Notes: a model not told the origin generated them from the letters alone. A stretch of 64,000 nt of DNA from Sphingomonadales bacterium 12-68-11 (GCA_002279825.1 NCCV01000002.1:215257-279256); one strand, 5' to 3'; positions 8,369-19,606 are shown, counted from the stretch's first letter. Translations and numbers: made by a program.

Positions 8369-9736
8369 CTAAGTCGCCGCCATGACCCGGTCAACGAGCT
8401 TGGCCAGAGTCGACAGCCCGGCGTAGGCCTTGGCGGAGGCCCCAGCGGGCGGATCGGGCGGCCCGCAAGCAAGGTCGAAGCCGAGCTTGGCGGCCTCGCG
8501 CACGCGCACTCCAGGATGCACCACGGGGCGCACTTCGCCGGCCAGCGAAACTTCGCCGAACCACACGCTCGCGAGTGGCAGCGGCTTGTCGGCCAGGGCT
8601 GAGACCAGCGCCGCCGCCACCGCCAGATCCGCCGCCGGATCGGACAGCCGGTACCCGCCGGCGACGTTGAGATAGACCTCGGCCGAGGAGAAACTCAGCC
8701 CGCAGCGCGCCTCCAGCACCGCCAGCAGCATCGCCAGACGTCCGCTATCCCACCCAACCACTGCGCGGCGCGGCGTAGCGCCCGATTGCAGGCGCACGAT
8801 CAGCGCCTGGACTTCGACCAGCACCGGCCGCGTGCCCTCAAGCGCCGGGAAGATCGCGCTGCCGGCGATCGGCTCCTCGCGGCCCGACAGGAACAGCAGC
8901 GAGGGATTGGCGACTTCGGCCAGCCCCTGTCCTTCCATTGCGAACACCCCGATCTCGTCGACTGCGCCGAACCGGTTCTTGAGCGCGCGCAGAATGCGGT
9001 ACTGGTGGCTGCGCTCCCCCTCGAAGCTCATCACCACGTCGACCATGTGCTCGAGCACGCGGGGGCCCGCGATCGAGCCATCCTTGGTGACGTGGCCGAC
9101 CAAGACCAGCGCGACGTGGTTCTCCTTGGCATAGCGGATCAGCTCGAACGCACTCGCCCGCACTTGGCTGACGGTGCCCGGGGCGCCTTCGATCAGGTCC
9201 GAATGCATGGTCTGGATCGAATCGATCACCAGCAGCGCCGGCGGCGGACCGGCGGCAAGCGTGGTGAGGATGTCGCGCACCGAAGTCGCCGCCGCGAGCC
9301 GGAGCGGCGCATCGGCCAGCCCGAGCCGCGTGGCGCGCAGCCGCACTTGCCCGGTCGCCTCCTCGCCGCTGACATAGACCGCGCTGGCACCGGCCCGCGC
9401 CATCGCCGCGGCCGCCTGGAGCAGCAAGGTGGACTTCCCGATCCCCGGTTCGCCCCCCATCAGGATCGCCGAACCCGGGACCAGCCCGCCGCCGAGCGCC
9501 CGGTCGAACTCGGCGAGCCCGGTGCCGCGCCGGGTCAGTGGCTCGGTCGGCGCATCGAGCGCCTCGAACGCGATCCTGCGCCCGCCGCCGGACAAATCGT
9601 GCTTGGCGGAAAACGGAGTCTCAGGCGCTTCCTCGACCAATGTGTTCCACTGCGAGCAATCCACGCACTGCCCCTGCCAGCGCGTCGTGACGCTGCCGCA
9701 TTCGGTGCAGACATAGCGGCGCTTGGGCTTGGCCAT
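8369..9736 (-). CDS. radA: DNA repair protein RadA
   Basis: The protein has 455 residues. An N-terminal C4 zinc finger (CTECG...CVDCSQW), a RecA-like ATPase with Walker A GGEPGIGKST near residue 93 and Walker B LLVIDSIQT, the RadA-specific KNRFG motif (RALKNRFGAVDEIG), and a Lon-protease-like C-terminal domain appear in order. RadA drives branch migration of recombination intermediates. It heads the radA-cvpA-iscU-like run and lies 41 bp downstream of dnaJ. Confidence 0.97.
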   Translation of the reverse strand: MAKPKRRYVCTECGSVTTRWQGQCVDCSQWNTLVEEAPETPFSAKHDLSGGGRRIAFEALDAPTEPLTRRGTGLAEFDRALGGGLVPGSAILMGGEPGIGKSTLLLQAAAAMARAGASAVYVSGEEATGQVRLRATRLGLADAPLRLAAATSVRDILTTLAAGPPPALLVIDSIQTMHSDLIEGAPGTVSQVRASAFELIRYAKENHVALVLVGHVTKDGSIAGPRVLEHMVDVVMSFEGERSHQYRILRALKNRFGAVDEIGVFAMEGQGLAEVANPSLLFLSGREEPIAGSAIFPALEGTRPVLVEVQALIVRLQSGATPRRAVVGWDSGRLAMLLAVLEARCGLSFSSAEVYLNVAGGYRLSDPAADLAVAAALVSALADKPLPLASVWFGEVSLAGEVRPVVHPGVRVREAAKLGFDLACGPPDPPAGASAKAYAGLSTLAKLVDRVMAAT

Positions 9737-9777
9737 GCCCAGCCGCTATCAGGAACAAATTAGGAACTCAAGCGTGC

Positions 9778-10887
9778 TTAGCCCTTGAAGGCGCTCTTCA
9801 GCTTGGAGAAGAACCCGGCGCTTTCCGGGCATTCCTCGCCGGTCTCGGTGTCCTGGAACTCGCGGAGGAGTTCCTTTTGACGCGAGGAGAGCTTGGTCGG
9901 GGTTTCGACCACGATTTCGGTCACCAGATCGCCGCGCCCCCTGCCCTGCAGCACCGGCATCCCCGCACCGCGGCGGCGGAGCTGGCGGCCGGACTGGATG
10001 CCGGGCGGGATCTCGATCGCGTGCGTGACGCCGTCGAGCCCCGGGATGTCGACCGTGCCGCCGAGCGCGGCGGTGGTGAAGCTGACCGGCACGCGGGTGA
10101 ACAGCGCTGTGCCTTCGCGCTTGAACACCGCGTGTTCGCGGACGTGCACGAAGATGTAGAGATCGCCCGGCGGTGCGCCTTGCGGGCCGGCCTCGCCCTT
10201 GCCGCTCAGGCGAATGCGGGTGCCGCTGTCGACCCCTGCGGGGACCTCGACCGATAGCGTCTGGAGCTTGTCGACGCGCCCTTCGCCGCCGCAGGAGCGA
10301 CACGGCCGTTCGAGTTGCTCGCCGCGCCCGTGGCAGTTCGGGCACGGCCGCTCGATCACGAACAGGCCCTGCTGCGCGCGCACTTTGCCGCGCCCGTGGC
10401 ACAAGTCGCAGGTCCGCTTGGCGGTGCCCGGCTCGGCGCCCGAACCGTGGCACGGCTCGCACGCGACCGCGACTTCGACGCGGATCTCGGTGGTCTTGCC
10501 GTGGAACGCCTCGTCGAGCGTGACTTCGAGGTCGTAGCGCAAGTCCGCCCCGCGCCGGGGGCGGCCGCGCTGCTGGCCGCCGAACGCGCTGCCGAAGATG
10601 GTCTCGAAGATGTCGCCGAGATCGCCGAATTCGGGCCCTGCTCCGCCACCACCGCCGCCGCCGTTAGCGAAAGCGGCATGGCCGTAGCGGTCGTAAGCGG
10701 CGCGCTTCTGCGGATCCTTCAGGCAGTCGTAAGCGGCGCTGACCGCCTTGAACTTGGCCTCGTGATCCTTGCAGCCGCCGTTCTTGTCGGGATGATACTG
10801 CATCGCCAGCCGGCGATAGGCGGCCTTGATCGTCGCATCGTCCGCGCTGCGCGAGACGCCGAGCGTTTCGTAGAAGTCGATTTCCAT
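9778..10887 (-). CDS. dnaJ: Chaperone DnaJ (Hsp40)
   Basis: The 369-residue type I J-protein has a J domain with YHPDKN, a Gly-rich linker (GGGGGGGAGPEFG), four zinc-finger repeats (CEPCHGSG, CDLCHGRG, CPNCHGRG, CRSCGGEG) and C-terminal substrate-binding domains. It delivers substrates to DnaK and stimulates its ATPase. It is 76 bp downstream of dnaK on the same strand, the usual dnaKJ order, with a hairpin between the two genes that may lower dnaJ expression. Confidence 0.97.
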   Translation of the reverse strand: MEIDFYETLGVSRSADDATIKAAYRRLAMQYHPDKNGGCKDHEAKFKAVSAAYDCLKDPQKRAAYDRYGHAAFANGGGGGGGAGPEFGDLGDIFETIFGSAFGGQQRGRPRRGADLRYDLEVTLDEAFHGKTTEIRVEVAVACEPCHGSGAEPGTAKRTCDLCHGRGKVRAQQGLFVIERPCPNCHGRGEQLERPCRSCGGEGRVDKLQTLSVEVPAGVDSGTRIRLSGKGEAGPQGAPPGDLYIFVHVREHAVFKREGTALFTRVPVSFTTAALGGTVDIPGLDGVTHAIEIPPGIQSGRQLRRRGAGMPVLQGRGRGDLVTEIVVETPTKLSSRQKELLREFQDTETGEECPESAGFFSKLKSAFKG

Positions 10888-10914
10888 CGCAGAGACCCCG
10901 CCCCAACGCTAGCA

Positions 10915-10941
10915 GCCACCGGCGTGGATTTCACCGGTGGC
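10915..10941 (-). promoter_or_regulatory. Inverted repeat between dnaK and dnaJ
   Basis: GCCACCGG at 10915-10922 and CCGGTGGC at 10934-10941 form a perfect 8-bp stem with an 11-nt loop. There is no T tract, so it is more likely an mRNA processing or attenuating hairpin in the dnaK-dnaJ transcript than a full terminator. Confidence 0.55.
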
Positions 10942-10963
10942 AGCCAGGTTTTCCATCAGGCGA

Positions 10964-12892
<1,929 letters not shown>

Positions 12893-12985
12893 AGATGTTC
12901 CCCACATCCCTTTTCAAAAATTGGACGCCGCGCGCTCGGTTTCCCGTTCTGGCGAAAGCCTTTCGGCGGCTCGATTGTGGGGGCG

Positions 12986-13013
12986 ATATAAGAGCGCTTC
13001 GGCTTGGCACAAG
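12986..13013 (-). promoter_or_regulatory. Putative RpoH-type promoter of dnaK
   Basis: Read on the minus strand, CTTGTG (13008-13013) and CTTATAT (12986-12992) are separated by 15 bp, about 95 bp upstream of dnaK. This resembles alphaproteobacterial sigma-32 promoters (CTTG at -35). No HrcA/CIRCE inverted repeat is visible beside it. Confidence 0.5.
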
Positions 13014-13062
13014 GGAGCGCGGCGGTTAGGAACGGGCACGAAAATCACGGGAAGGAACGGGG

Positions 13063-13536
13063 ATGAGACACGGGATCTGGCCGGCACTGATGCTGGCGCT
13101 GGCAGTGGCCGCCTGCGGCGAGACGCCCGCCGAAGCCCCTGCTGCCGAAGCCGGCGCCCTGACCGGCGTGACGGTCACGCAGGGGCGCCTGTCGCTGCCC
13201 CCGGTCAAGGGCAACCCCGCCGCGGTCTACTTCGAGATCGCCAATGCCGGCGACAAGGACCTGATGATCCGCGCCGCCACCGTCGAGGGCGCCGCTTCCA
13301 CTCAGCTCCACCAGATGGGCACCTGGAACCTGCAGCCGTCGATGGACCAATTGATGCAAGTGCCCGTGCCCAAGGGGCAGACCGTCAAGTTCGCGCCCGG
13401 CGGGCTGCACGTGATGGTGTACGAGCTCTCGGACACGCTGGCCGCAGGCGGCACCACCCAAGTGACGCTGAACCTCGTCGGGGGCGAGACCGTCACCTTT
13501 CCGGTCGAAATCCGCGCGGCGGGCGACGAGCGCTGA
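13063..13536 (+). CDS. PCu(A)C-type periplasmic copper chaperone lipoprotein
   Basis: The 157-residue protein has a lipoprotein signal (ALAVAAC, lipid-anchored Cys at residue 17). The copper motif H(M)x10Mx21HxM is present: HQMGTWNLQPSM followed by HVMVYEL. PCu(A)C proteins carry Cu(I) in the periplasm, usually to cytochrome oxidase CuA or CuB. The gene is divergent from dnaK and is followed immediately by the HExxH gene; no oxidase genes are adjacent. Confidence 0.9.
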   Translation: MRHGIWPALMLALAVAACGETPAEAPAAEAGALTGVTVTQGRLSLPPVKGNPAAVYFEIANAGDKDLMIRAATVEGAASTQLHQMGTWNLQPSMDQLMQVPVPKGQTVKFAPGGLHVMVYELSDTLAAGGTTQVTLNLVGGETVTFPVEIRAAGDER

Positions 13537-13559
13537 GTGACGGGGCGCTCGCCTGCCCG

Positions 13560-14030
13560 GTGGGGGGCGAGCGCCGCCTGACCGAAGGCGAGATCGCGCT
13601 GGCGCGCAGCGTGTTCGGATCGGCGCTCGACCTGTCGCGCGTCACGCTGCGGCGCCGCAAGTGGTTCCCGCTTCAGCCACGCCGCGTAACGATGGCGCCG
13701 CTCGGGCACATCTATTTTCACCCCGCAGGCAACGCGTACTGCGACGACTTCGCGCTCCAGCCGCTGCTCCGGCAAGGGCTGTTGATCCACGAACTCACGC
13801 ACGTCTGGCAGACCCAAACGCGCGGCGACTGGTACTTGCCGCTGCACCGCCACCCCTGGTGCCGCTACGACTACAGCCTCAAGCCCGGGTGGAGCCTGGA
13901 CGAGTACGGCATCGAGCAGCAGGCCGAGATCGTACGCCATGCCTTTTTGCTGCGTCGCGGGCTACGCTTGGCGGGGGTCAGCGATCCGGCGGCTTACGCC
14001 TTGCTGGTGAACTTCCCCGGCGCAGGATAA
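13560..14030 (+). CDS. HExxH-motif protein (sphingomonad 'vgr-related'/DUF4157-like)
   Basis: A GTG at 13560 is the first plausible start and gives 156 residues; there is no strong ribosome site, so reinitiation after the copper chaperone stop (13536) is possible. A HELTHVWQ motif gives a gluzincin-type metal site, and RKWFPLQPRRVTMAPLGHIYFHP precedes it. Sphingomonads carry similar short proteins annotated as vgr-related. Whether it is an active protease is unknown; it lacks a signal peptide and an obvious third metal ligand. Confidence 0.72.
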   Translation: MGGERRLTEGEIALARSVFGSALDLSRVTLRRRKWFPLQPRRVTMAPLGHIYFHPAGNAYCDDFALQPLLRQGLLIHELTHVWQTQTRGDWYLPLHRHPWCRYDYSLKPGWSLDEYGIEQQAEIVRHAFLLRRGLRLAGVSDPAAYALLVNFPGAG

Positions 14031-14053
14031 GCTCGATCAGGGAGGAGATCCGC

Positions 14054-14557
14054 ATGGACGCAATACAGGACAGCTTCCGCCCTTCGACGTTCGGATGGCT
14101 GGTGGGCACGCTTGCGGGGCTCGGCGTAACGGCGGTGGGGCTCGCCGGGTTCGCCGTGACGATCGGGGCTGCCGGTGAGTGGGGCGCATGGCCGCTGCTG
14201 GCGACCGCGCTGGCAATCGCGGTGGTGCTGGTCAAATGGCTCGCCAACCTCGCCGCGACTTACGAGATCACGCCCGAGCGGCTGATTCTTCGCCGCGGCC
14301 TGATCATGAAAAGCATCGACGAGATCGAGCTGTACCGCGTCAAGGACGTGCGCCTCAACTTCTCGATCCTCAACCAGATGGTCGGGATCGGTACGCTGAC
14401 GCTCACCTCGAGCGACGAGACCACGCGCCCCGGGGAATTGGTGATTCGGGAAGTGCCGAGCGCGCGGCCGCGCCGCGAGGAGCTGCGCCGGCTGGTCGAC
14501 CTGGCCCGCCAGAAGCGCCGCGTGCGCGAGATCGACATGACCCACGACGACTTGTGA
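14054..14557 (+). CDS. PH-domain (bPH2/YdbS-like) membrane protein
   Basis: The 167-residue protein is preceded by a strong ribosome site GGAGGAG (14040-14046). Two N-terminal transmembrane helices precede a bacterial PH-like domain: YEITPERLILRRGLI, IELYRVKDVRLNFSILNQMVGIGTLTLTSSD. Proteins of this class sit in the inner membrane; functions are mostly unknown. It is 23 bp after the HExxH gene, likely the same transcript. Confidence 0.85.
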   Translation: MDAIQDSFRPSTFGWLVGTLAGLGVTAVGLAGFAVTIGAAGEWGAWPLLATALAIAVVLVKWLANLAATYEITPERLILRRGLIMKSIDEIELYRVKDVRLNFSILNQMVGIGTLTLTSSDETTRPGELVIREVPSARPRREELRRLVDLARQKRRVREIDMTHDDL

Positions 14558-14680
14558 GCGACTCTGGAACCGGTCGGCGGTTGATGAGACTTTCCAGTGC
14601 TGACACCTGTCGCAATTGTTACACGCGCTGCCCCTAGCAGAGGCAAGGGTCGGTCCAACGCGCAGGGTCGGAGAATACAC

Positions 14681-15160
14681 ATGAAATCGTTGTCGCCGCT
14701 GGTGCTCGCTGCCACTACACTCGGACTGTCCATGCCGGCGGTGGGGCAAGACTTGTCGGCGACCGCGACCTACGAGACGGTCACGCTCCAAACGGGCTTC
14801 ACGCCGGACCCCTACGAAGTCTCGGTGATCTCGGGCGGCGAGGTCGATGCCAGCGATCTCGGAGACACCTGCGACGGATTCATCGCCGACGCGCCGGACG
14901 TGAAGCTGCACTACGAAACCGGCAAGGGGAGCGATTTTCCGCTCTATATCTACGCCGTATCCGCGTCCGACACCACGCTGGTCGTGAACGGCCCCGATGG
15001 AAGCTGGTATTGCGACGACGACAGCGGCGGCGATGCCGACCCGATGGTGTGGTTCCAGGATCCTCAAAGCGGAGACTACGACATCTGGCTCGGCTCGTAC
15101 GAGGAAGGCGACAACGAGGACGCCACCCTGTTCATCTCCGAGATATCGGAAGACGACTGA
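14681..15160 (+). CDS. Secreted acidic protein of unknown function
   Basis: The 159-residue protein has a signal peptide ending PAVGQDLSA. The mature part is strongly acidic and beta-rich, with a cysteine pair (DTCDGF and WYCDDDSGG) and repeated W/Y-D motifs (YDIWLGSYEEGDNEDATLFI). The layout recalls PPC-type (peptidase C-terminal) domains, where a small beta sandwich of this pattern caps extracellular proteases, but here it stands alone. There is a 123-bp leader. Confidence 0.7.
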   Translation: MKSLSPLVLAATTLGLSMPAVGQDLSATATYETVTLQTGFTPDPYEVSVISGGEVDASDLGDTCDGFIADAPDVKLHYETGKGSDFPLYIYAVSASDTTLVVNGPDGSWYCDDDSGGDADPMVWFQDPQSGDYDIWLGSYEEGDNEDATLFISEISEDD

Positions 15161-15253
15161 ATCATCCGGTGGGCGTTGGGTCTCGAAAGCGTGTGAGGCA
15201 AGCGTCGCTGCGGCCGTTGCCGAACGCGAAGGGACGAAGCGGCTGGTCGACAG

Positions 15254-15832
15254 TCAGCCGGGCTTTTTCGCGACCCCAACCATCGCCGGGCGAAGCAGGC
15301 GGTCCTTGATCATGTATCCGGCCTGCATTTCCTGCACGACGGTGCCGGGCTCGACCTCGTCGGTCGGGATTTCGAGCATGGCCTGATGCTGGTTGGGATC
15401 GAGCGGCAAGCCGGTCGAAGCGATGCGGGTGATGCCGTGGAGGCCGAACACCTTGTCGAGCTCACGTTGGGTCGCCTCGATGCCCGCGAAGAAGTTCTTC
15501 AGCTTGTCGTCCTCGCGCAGCTCGGCAGGAAAATGATCGATCGCGCGCGCAAGGTTGTCGGCGACCGAAAGCACGTCGCGCGCGAACGCAGTTGCGGCGT
15601 AAGCGCGCACGTCCTGCACCTCTTTTTCGAGCCGGCGGCGCACGTTCTGGATCTCCGCGCGGGCGTAGAGGACATCCTGCTGCGCCTTATCGAGATCGGT
15701 CCGCAGCGCGTTCAGCGCCTCGTCGAGCCCGCCTTCGCCGCTATCGTTTTCGCCGTTGTCGAGCAGTTCATCCGGCACTCCGGCCAATTCCTTCTCCACC
15801 GCGCCGTCGCGCGCGTTGTCGTTGTCGCTCAT
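15254..15832 (-). CDS. grpE: Nucleotide exchange factor GrpE
   Basis: The 192-residue protein has an acidic disordered N-terminus, a long coiled coil (LRTDLDKAQQDVLYARAEIQNVRRRLEKEV) and the GrpE C-terminal beta domain (VVQEMQAGYMIKDRLLRPAMVGVAK). It releases ADP from DnaK. It lies 14 bp downstream of hrcA, forming the usual hrcA-grpE pair. Confidence 0.97.
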   Translation of the reverse strand: MSDNDNARDGAVEKELAGVPDELLDNGENDSGEGGLDEALNALRTDLDKAQQDVLYARAEIQNVRRRLEKEVQDVRAYAATAFARDVLSVADNLARAIDHFPAELREDDKLKNFFAGIEATQRELDKVFGLHGITRIASTGLPLDPNQHQAMLEIPTDEVEPGTVVQEMQAGYMIKDRLLRPAMVGVAKKPG

Positions 15833-15846
15833 CGTGTTTCCCGAGG

Positions 15847-16890
15847 TCAGCCAATGCGTTTGCCCAGCGAACGGGCGGTGAAATCCACCATGGGCACGAC
15901 TCGGGCATAATTCAACCGCGTGGGGCCGATCACCCCGAGCACGCCGATCACCCGCCCGTCGCGGTCGCGATAGGGCGCGGCAATGACCGAAGAGCCCGAG
16001 AGGGCGAACAGCCGGTTCTCGCTGCCGATGAAGATTCGCGCGGCGTCGCCTTCGGCCGCCCGTTCGAGCAGTCCGGCGACCGACTGCTTGCTTTCGAGGT
16101 CGTCGATCAGCGAGCGGACGCGTTCGATATCCGCGAGCGCGGTGCCATCGAGCAGATTGGCCTGGCCGCGCACGATCAGCACCGGGCGCCGCGCGGCGTC
16201 CTCGCTCCAGACGGCAAACCCACGCTCGACCAGGTCTCGGCTTGCGGCATCGAGCGCCGAGCGGCCGGAGGCGATTTCGGCCTGCATCGCCCGCGCCGCT
16301 TCGGCCAGAGTCCGCCCGGCGAGGCGCGCGGTGACGTAGTTGGAGGCTTCCTGAAGCGCCGACGGCGTCGCATCGACCGGCACTTCAACCACGCGATTCT
16401 CGACCGAACCGTCTTCCCCCACCAGCACCGCCAGAGCGCGGCGCGGATCGAGCGGAACCAGGCTGAACTGCGCGAGGCGCGTCTCGCGACGCGGCACCAT
16501 GACCATGCCGGCCGCCCCCGAAACATCCGACAGCACCGCGCTGGTCGCTTCGAGCGCAGCCTCGATCGGCCCCGGCGCGGCCAGGCGCTGCTCGATCGCG
16601 GCACGTTCCTGCGCGGTCGGTTCGGCGACCTGCATCATCCCGTCGACGAACAGGCGTAGCCCGCTTTCGGTCGGCATCCGGCCGGCGCTGGTATGCGGCG
16701 CGGCGAGCAGCCCAAGCGTTTCGAGCTCGGCCAGCACCGAGCGGATCGAGGCGGGCGAGAGCGCGAGCATGCCTTCGCCCGCGAGCGTTTTCGAACCGAC
16801 CGGCTGGCCGTTTTCGAGGTAACCCTCCACCACCAGGCGGAAGATTTCCCGCGCACGTTCGGTGAGTTCGCTGATCGGTGGGGAGGTCAT
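15847..16890 (-). CDS. hrcA: Heat-inducible transcription repressor HrcA
   Basis: The 347-residue protein has an N-terminal winged helix (ILRLVVEGYLENGQPVGSKTLA-like region, LSPASIRSVLAELE), a GAF-like inserted domain, and the C-terminal IIGPTRLNYARVVPMVDFTA-type end. HrcA represses groESL-type genes through CIRCE sites. I found no CIRCE repeat near hrcA, grpE or dnaK here, so its target is probably elsewhere (groESL). The gene is divergent from rph with a 65-bp shared region. Confidence 0.95.
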   Translation of the reverse strand: MTSPPISELTERAREIFRLVVEGYLENGQPVGSKTLAGEGMLALSPASIRSVLAELETLGLLAAPHTSAGRMPTESGLRLFVDGMMQVAEPTAQERAAIEQRLAAPGPIEAALEATSAVLSDVSGAAGMVMVPRRETRLAQFSLVPLDPRRALAVLVGEDGSVENRVVEVPVDATPSALQEASNYVTARLAGRTLAEAARAMQAEIASGRSALDAASRDLVERGFAVWSEDAARRPVLIVRGQANLLDGTALADIERVRSLIDDLESKQSVAGLLERAAEGDAARIFIGSENRLFALSGSSVIAAPYRDRDGRVIGVLGVIGPTRLNYARVVPMVDFTARSLGKRIG

Positions 16891-16955
16891 GACAGCGGCC
16901 TATCTAGGCGCTAGGGCCGCAGCCGCAAAGCCGATCCGGCTCACGGAGATTCCCC

Positions 16956-17669
16956 ATGCGACCTTCAGGCCGCGCGCCCGACGAAATGCGCGCCATCACG
17001 ATTGAGACCGGCTTTACCAAGCACGCCGAAGGCTCGGTGCTGATCGGGTTCGGCGACACCAAAGTACTGGTCACCGCCAGTGTCGAGGAAAAGGTCCCGC
17101 CGTTCCTGCGCGGCAAAGGCCAAGGCTGGGTCACCGCCGAATACTCGATGCTGCCGCGCGCCACGCACACGCGCGGCAATCGCGAGGCGGCCAAAGGCAA
17201 GCAGAGCGGCCGCACTCAGGAAATCCAGCGGCTGATCGGCCGCAGCCTGCGCGCCGTGACCGACCTCACCAAGCTGGGCGAGCGGCAGATCGTGCTCGAT
17301 TGCGACGTGATCCAGGCCGACGGCGGGACGCGAACCGCGGCGATCTCGGGTGCATGGATCGCGCTGCGGATCGCGACAAACAAGCTGCTGGCCGCCGGCT
17401 CGCTGGTCGAGGACCCGATCATTGCCAAAGTCGCGGCGGTGAGCTGCGGCATTCACCAGGGCACCCCGGTGCTGGACCTCGACTACCTCGAGGACAGCGC
17501 GGCCGATGCCGACGCCAACTTCGTGCTGCTCGAAGGCGGCCAGATCGCCGAAGTCCAGGCCACGGCCGAAGGCGCCTGCTACGACGAGGAAAGCCTGCTG
17601 CGCCTGCTGCGGCTAGCCCGGATCGGCTGCGAGCGGATCTACGCGGCGCAGGCTGACGCGGTGCGCTGA
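16956..17669 (+). CDS. rph: Ribonuclease PH
   Basis: This 237-residue phosphorolytic 3'-5' exoribonuclease matures tRNA 3' ends. [20 protein letters not shown] starts the family, with [43 protein letters not shown] and the C-terminal EVQATAEG. Length is normal. It begins the run rph, two small membrane genes, rdgB. Confidence 0.97.
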   Translation: MRPSGRAPDEMRAITIETGFTKHAEGSVLIGFGDTKVLVTASVEEKVPPFLRGKGQGWVTAEYSMLPRATHTRGNREAAKGKQSGRTQEIQRLIGRSLRAVTDLTKLGERQIVLDCDVIQADGGTRTAAISGAWIALRIATNKLLAAGSLVEDPIIAKVAAVSCGIHQGTPVLDLDYLEDSAADADANFVLLEGGQIAEVQATAEGACYDEESLLRLLRLARIGCERIYAAQADAVR

Positions 17670-17730
17670 GGGGGTGCTTGCGAAGCGCTGGGGCAGTTCA
17701 TATGATTGGTCGCCAGAGGTAAGGTAGCAA

Positions 17731-18009
17731 ATGCGGAGCGGTACGGAACACTCAGGGTGGTCGCGCCTCTCAATGTTCGGCGCTGATCGGCTAGCCTATT
17801 TCGCCGTGATGACCGGCTCGGCCGTTTACGCGGGGAGCGGAATCTCGGGTTGGCCGCAGGGACCGAGCGCGGACGGCCTGGCGTGGTACCTCGTCGCCGT
17901 GCCGTTGCTCGTGTTGGGTGCCTACACTGTCTGGTCCGGCCTGCGCCTGCGCTTGAAAGCCGCACGGCTGGGGGACTTTGGCACCATAGATCGCTCCTCA
18001 ATTTCCTGA
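17731..18009 (+). CDS. Small two-helix membrane protein
   Basis: The 92-residue protein is preceded by AAGG at a good distance. Two hydrophobic stretches (LAYFAVMTGSAVYAGSG and WYLVAVPLLVLGAYTVW) suggest two membrane helices. Its stop overlaps the next start in TGATG, which supports real translation. No recognised family. Confidence 0.6.
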   Translation: MRSGTEHSGWSRLSMFGADRLAYFAVMTGSAVYAGSGISGWPQGPSADGLAWYLVAVPLLVLGAYTVWSGLRLRLKAARLGDFGTIDRSSIS

Positions 18010-18449
18010 TGGACGTTTCATCGCGGGCCCGGTTCGTCGATCGCGGCTGGCATGATTGGCTCGCGAACTTCCCCGAGTATGACAGGCACAGCGGCCATGT
18101 TCCTTCGGTGATCTTCGCGAGGGAGGTGACGCTCCATCTGGCGAATGGCCGTTCTCTGCCCCGGCCCTGCGACAGCGATCACGCGACCCTGCGGAGTGAG
18201 TTGGAAAGCCACTTCAAACTGATCGGGATACAGATCGGGAAAAAAGTGGACCTCGGCCTGCTGAGCGCAGTTTCCGGCGCGATCGGACTGATTGGCGATT
18301 TCTTCATCCCGGGCACATCGCTGCTCATCACCTGGATATCGGGCATGCTCATCGTGGGCGGAGCGGGCAGCAAACTCTCCGCCGCGCTCGAGGTCAAGAA
18401 CGTCCTCGGCGCGCAGGCCGAGGTGGAAAGATGGCTCCGAACGATATGA
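18009..18449 (+). CDS. Membrane-anchored protein of unknown function
   Basis: The 146-residue protein starts at ATG 18009 sharing one base with the upstream stop and ends in an ATGA overlap with rdgB. The N-terminal half is soluble (histidine and tryptophan rich), followed by a Gly-rich hydrophobic region ([35 protein letters not shown]) consistent with two helices, then an amphipathic tail. It is placed between rph and rdgB, genes often adjacent in relatives. Function unknown. Confidence 0.65.
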   Translation: MDVSSRARFVDRGWHDWLANFPEYDRHSGHVPSVIFAREVTLHLANGRSLPRPCDSDHATLRSELESHFKLIGIQIGKKVDLGLLSAVSGAIGLIGDFFIPGTSLLITWISGMLIVGGAGSKLSAALEVKNVLGAQAEVERWLRTI

Positions 18450-19081
18450 CGGTCCACCGCCTGGCCGGGTCCTCGTCCACCCTTGTCATCGCCACGCACA
18501 ATGCCGGGAAGCTCAGGGAAATCGCTGCGCTGCTCGCGCCCTACGGCACCCAATGCATTTCGGCGGGCTCACTCGGGCTGCCCGAGCCCGCGGAAACCGG
18601 TAAGACTTTCGTCGAGAACGCGCTGCTCAAAGCGCGGGCGGCAGCCGACAGCTCGGGCCTGCCCGCGCTCGCCGACGACAGCGGGCTGTCGGTGGCGGCG
18701 CTCGGCGGCCGGCCGGGCGTCTACACCGCCGACTGGGCCGAGCGGCAGTGGTTCGAGGGCCCCGCCGGTCGCGACTGGTACCTGGCGATGGGCAAAGTCG
18801 AAGGTCTGCTCGCTGCGCAAGGGCCGGACGTGGAACGCGGCGCGTGGTTCTCGTGCGTCCTGGCGCTAGCCTGGCCCGGAGGCGAGCATGCCATCTACGA
18901 GGGCCGCGCCGACGGCGCGCTGACTTGGCCGCCGCGCGGCACGCTGGGGTTCGGCTACGATCCGGTATTCGTGCCGAGCGGCTACGCGCGCACCTTCGCC
19001 GAGCTCGATCCCGACGAAAAGCACCGCATCAGCCATCGCGCCGATGCCTTCGCCAAACTGGTCGCGGAGCAGTTCGCTTAG
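18446..19081 (+). CDS. rdgB: XTP/dITP pyrophosphatase RdgB
   Basis: The 211-residue protein hydrolyses non-canonical purine nucleoside triphosphates to keep them out of DNA. Family motifs are [30 protein letters not shown] and FGYDPVF, with the late [12 protein letters not shown] motif. ATG 18446 was chosen because it makes the common 4-bp overlap with the upstream gene; ATG 18431 would add five residues. Confidence 0.95.
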   Translation: MTVHRLAGSSSTLVIATHNAGKLREIAALLAPYGTQCISAGSLGLPEPAETGKTFVENALLKARAAADSSGLPALADDSGLSVAALGGRPGVYTADWAERQWFEGPAGRDWYLAMGKVEGLLAAQGPDVERGAWFSCVLALAWPGGEHAIYEGRADGALTWPPRGTLGFGYDPVFVPSGYARTFAELDPDEKHRISHRADAFAKLVAEQFA

Positions 19082-19090
19082 GCGGATCGC

Positions 19091-19606
19091 CTAGTACACC
19101 GCCTCGCCGACCCAGTTGCCTGCCGGCCAGTAGCGGCACACCAGCACATCGTGGCCGCTGCCGCGCGCCAGCCCGCAGCCGACCTCGCGAGTCGTGCGCC
19201 ACACCACTTGCGTGTAATGCCCGACGTCCTGCCAGCGCCCGGTGCTCGAAACCGCTGGAAACGGGCCCGGCCGGTACAGCCGCTTCTGGCTGACGAACGC
19301 GCCGATCATGGCTTCGGTGGGGAACAGACCGGCGGTGCCGAACCACAGGTTCTCGCCGGCGCCGCCGCGGGCTTCGCGCGGCGCGTGCCGGACCGTGCCA
19401 TCGCGCGCCAGCCGGTCCGCCCAGGCTTGCGCTCCGTGAGCCAGCCTGCCGTTCCACACCAGGCGCGGAACACCCACCCGGCCGCGCTCGGCATTGTGCT
19501 CGGCCAGCACGCGCCGCGCGAAGTCGGCGGGCGGCGCCGGCTCTCCCGGCTCGGCCGCCGCCGGCACCGCCATGATGATCGCCGCAATGAGCCAACCCGT
19601 CCGCAT
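19091..19606 (-). CDS. Secreted CAP-domain (SCP/PR1-like) protein
   Basis: The 171-residue protein has a signal peptide (IIMAVPAAAEP). CAP motifs are clear: EHNAERGRVGVP, HAPR...GENLW, GHYTQVVWRTTREVGCG and VCRYWPAGNWVGEAVY, the last being the C-terminal signature with a possible disulfide. Bacterial CAP proteins are secreted; activities are mostly undefined. It converges with rdgB with a 9-bp gap. Confidence 0.92.
   Translation of the reverse strand: MRTGWLIAAIIMAVPAAAEPGEPAPPADFARRVLAEHNAERGRVGVPRLVWNGRLAHGAQAWADRLARDGTVRHAPREARGGAGENLWFGTAGLFPTEAMIGAFVSQKRLYRPGPFPAVSSTGRWQDVGHYTQVVWRTTREVGCGLARGSGHDVLVCRYWPAGNWVGEAVY

Noticed and set aside
12893..16955. CIRCE operator near dnaK, grpE or hrcA
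   Set aside because: The TTAGCACTC-N9-GAGTGCTAA pattern was looked for by eye and not found in the leaders of these genes.
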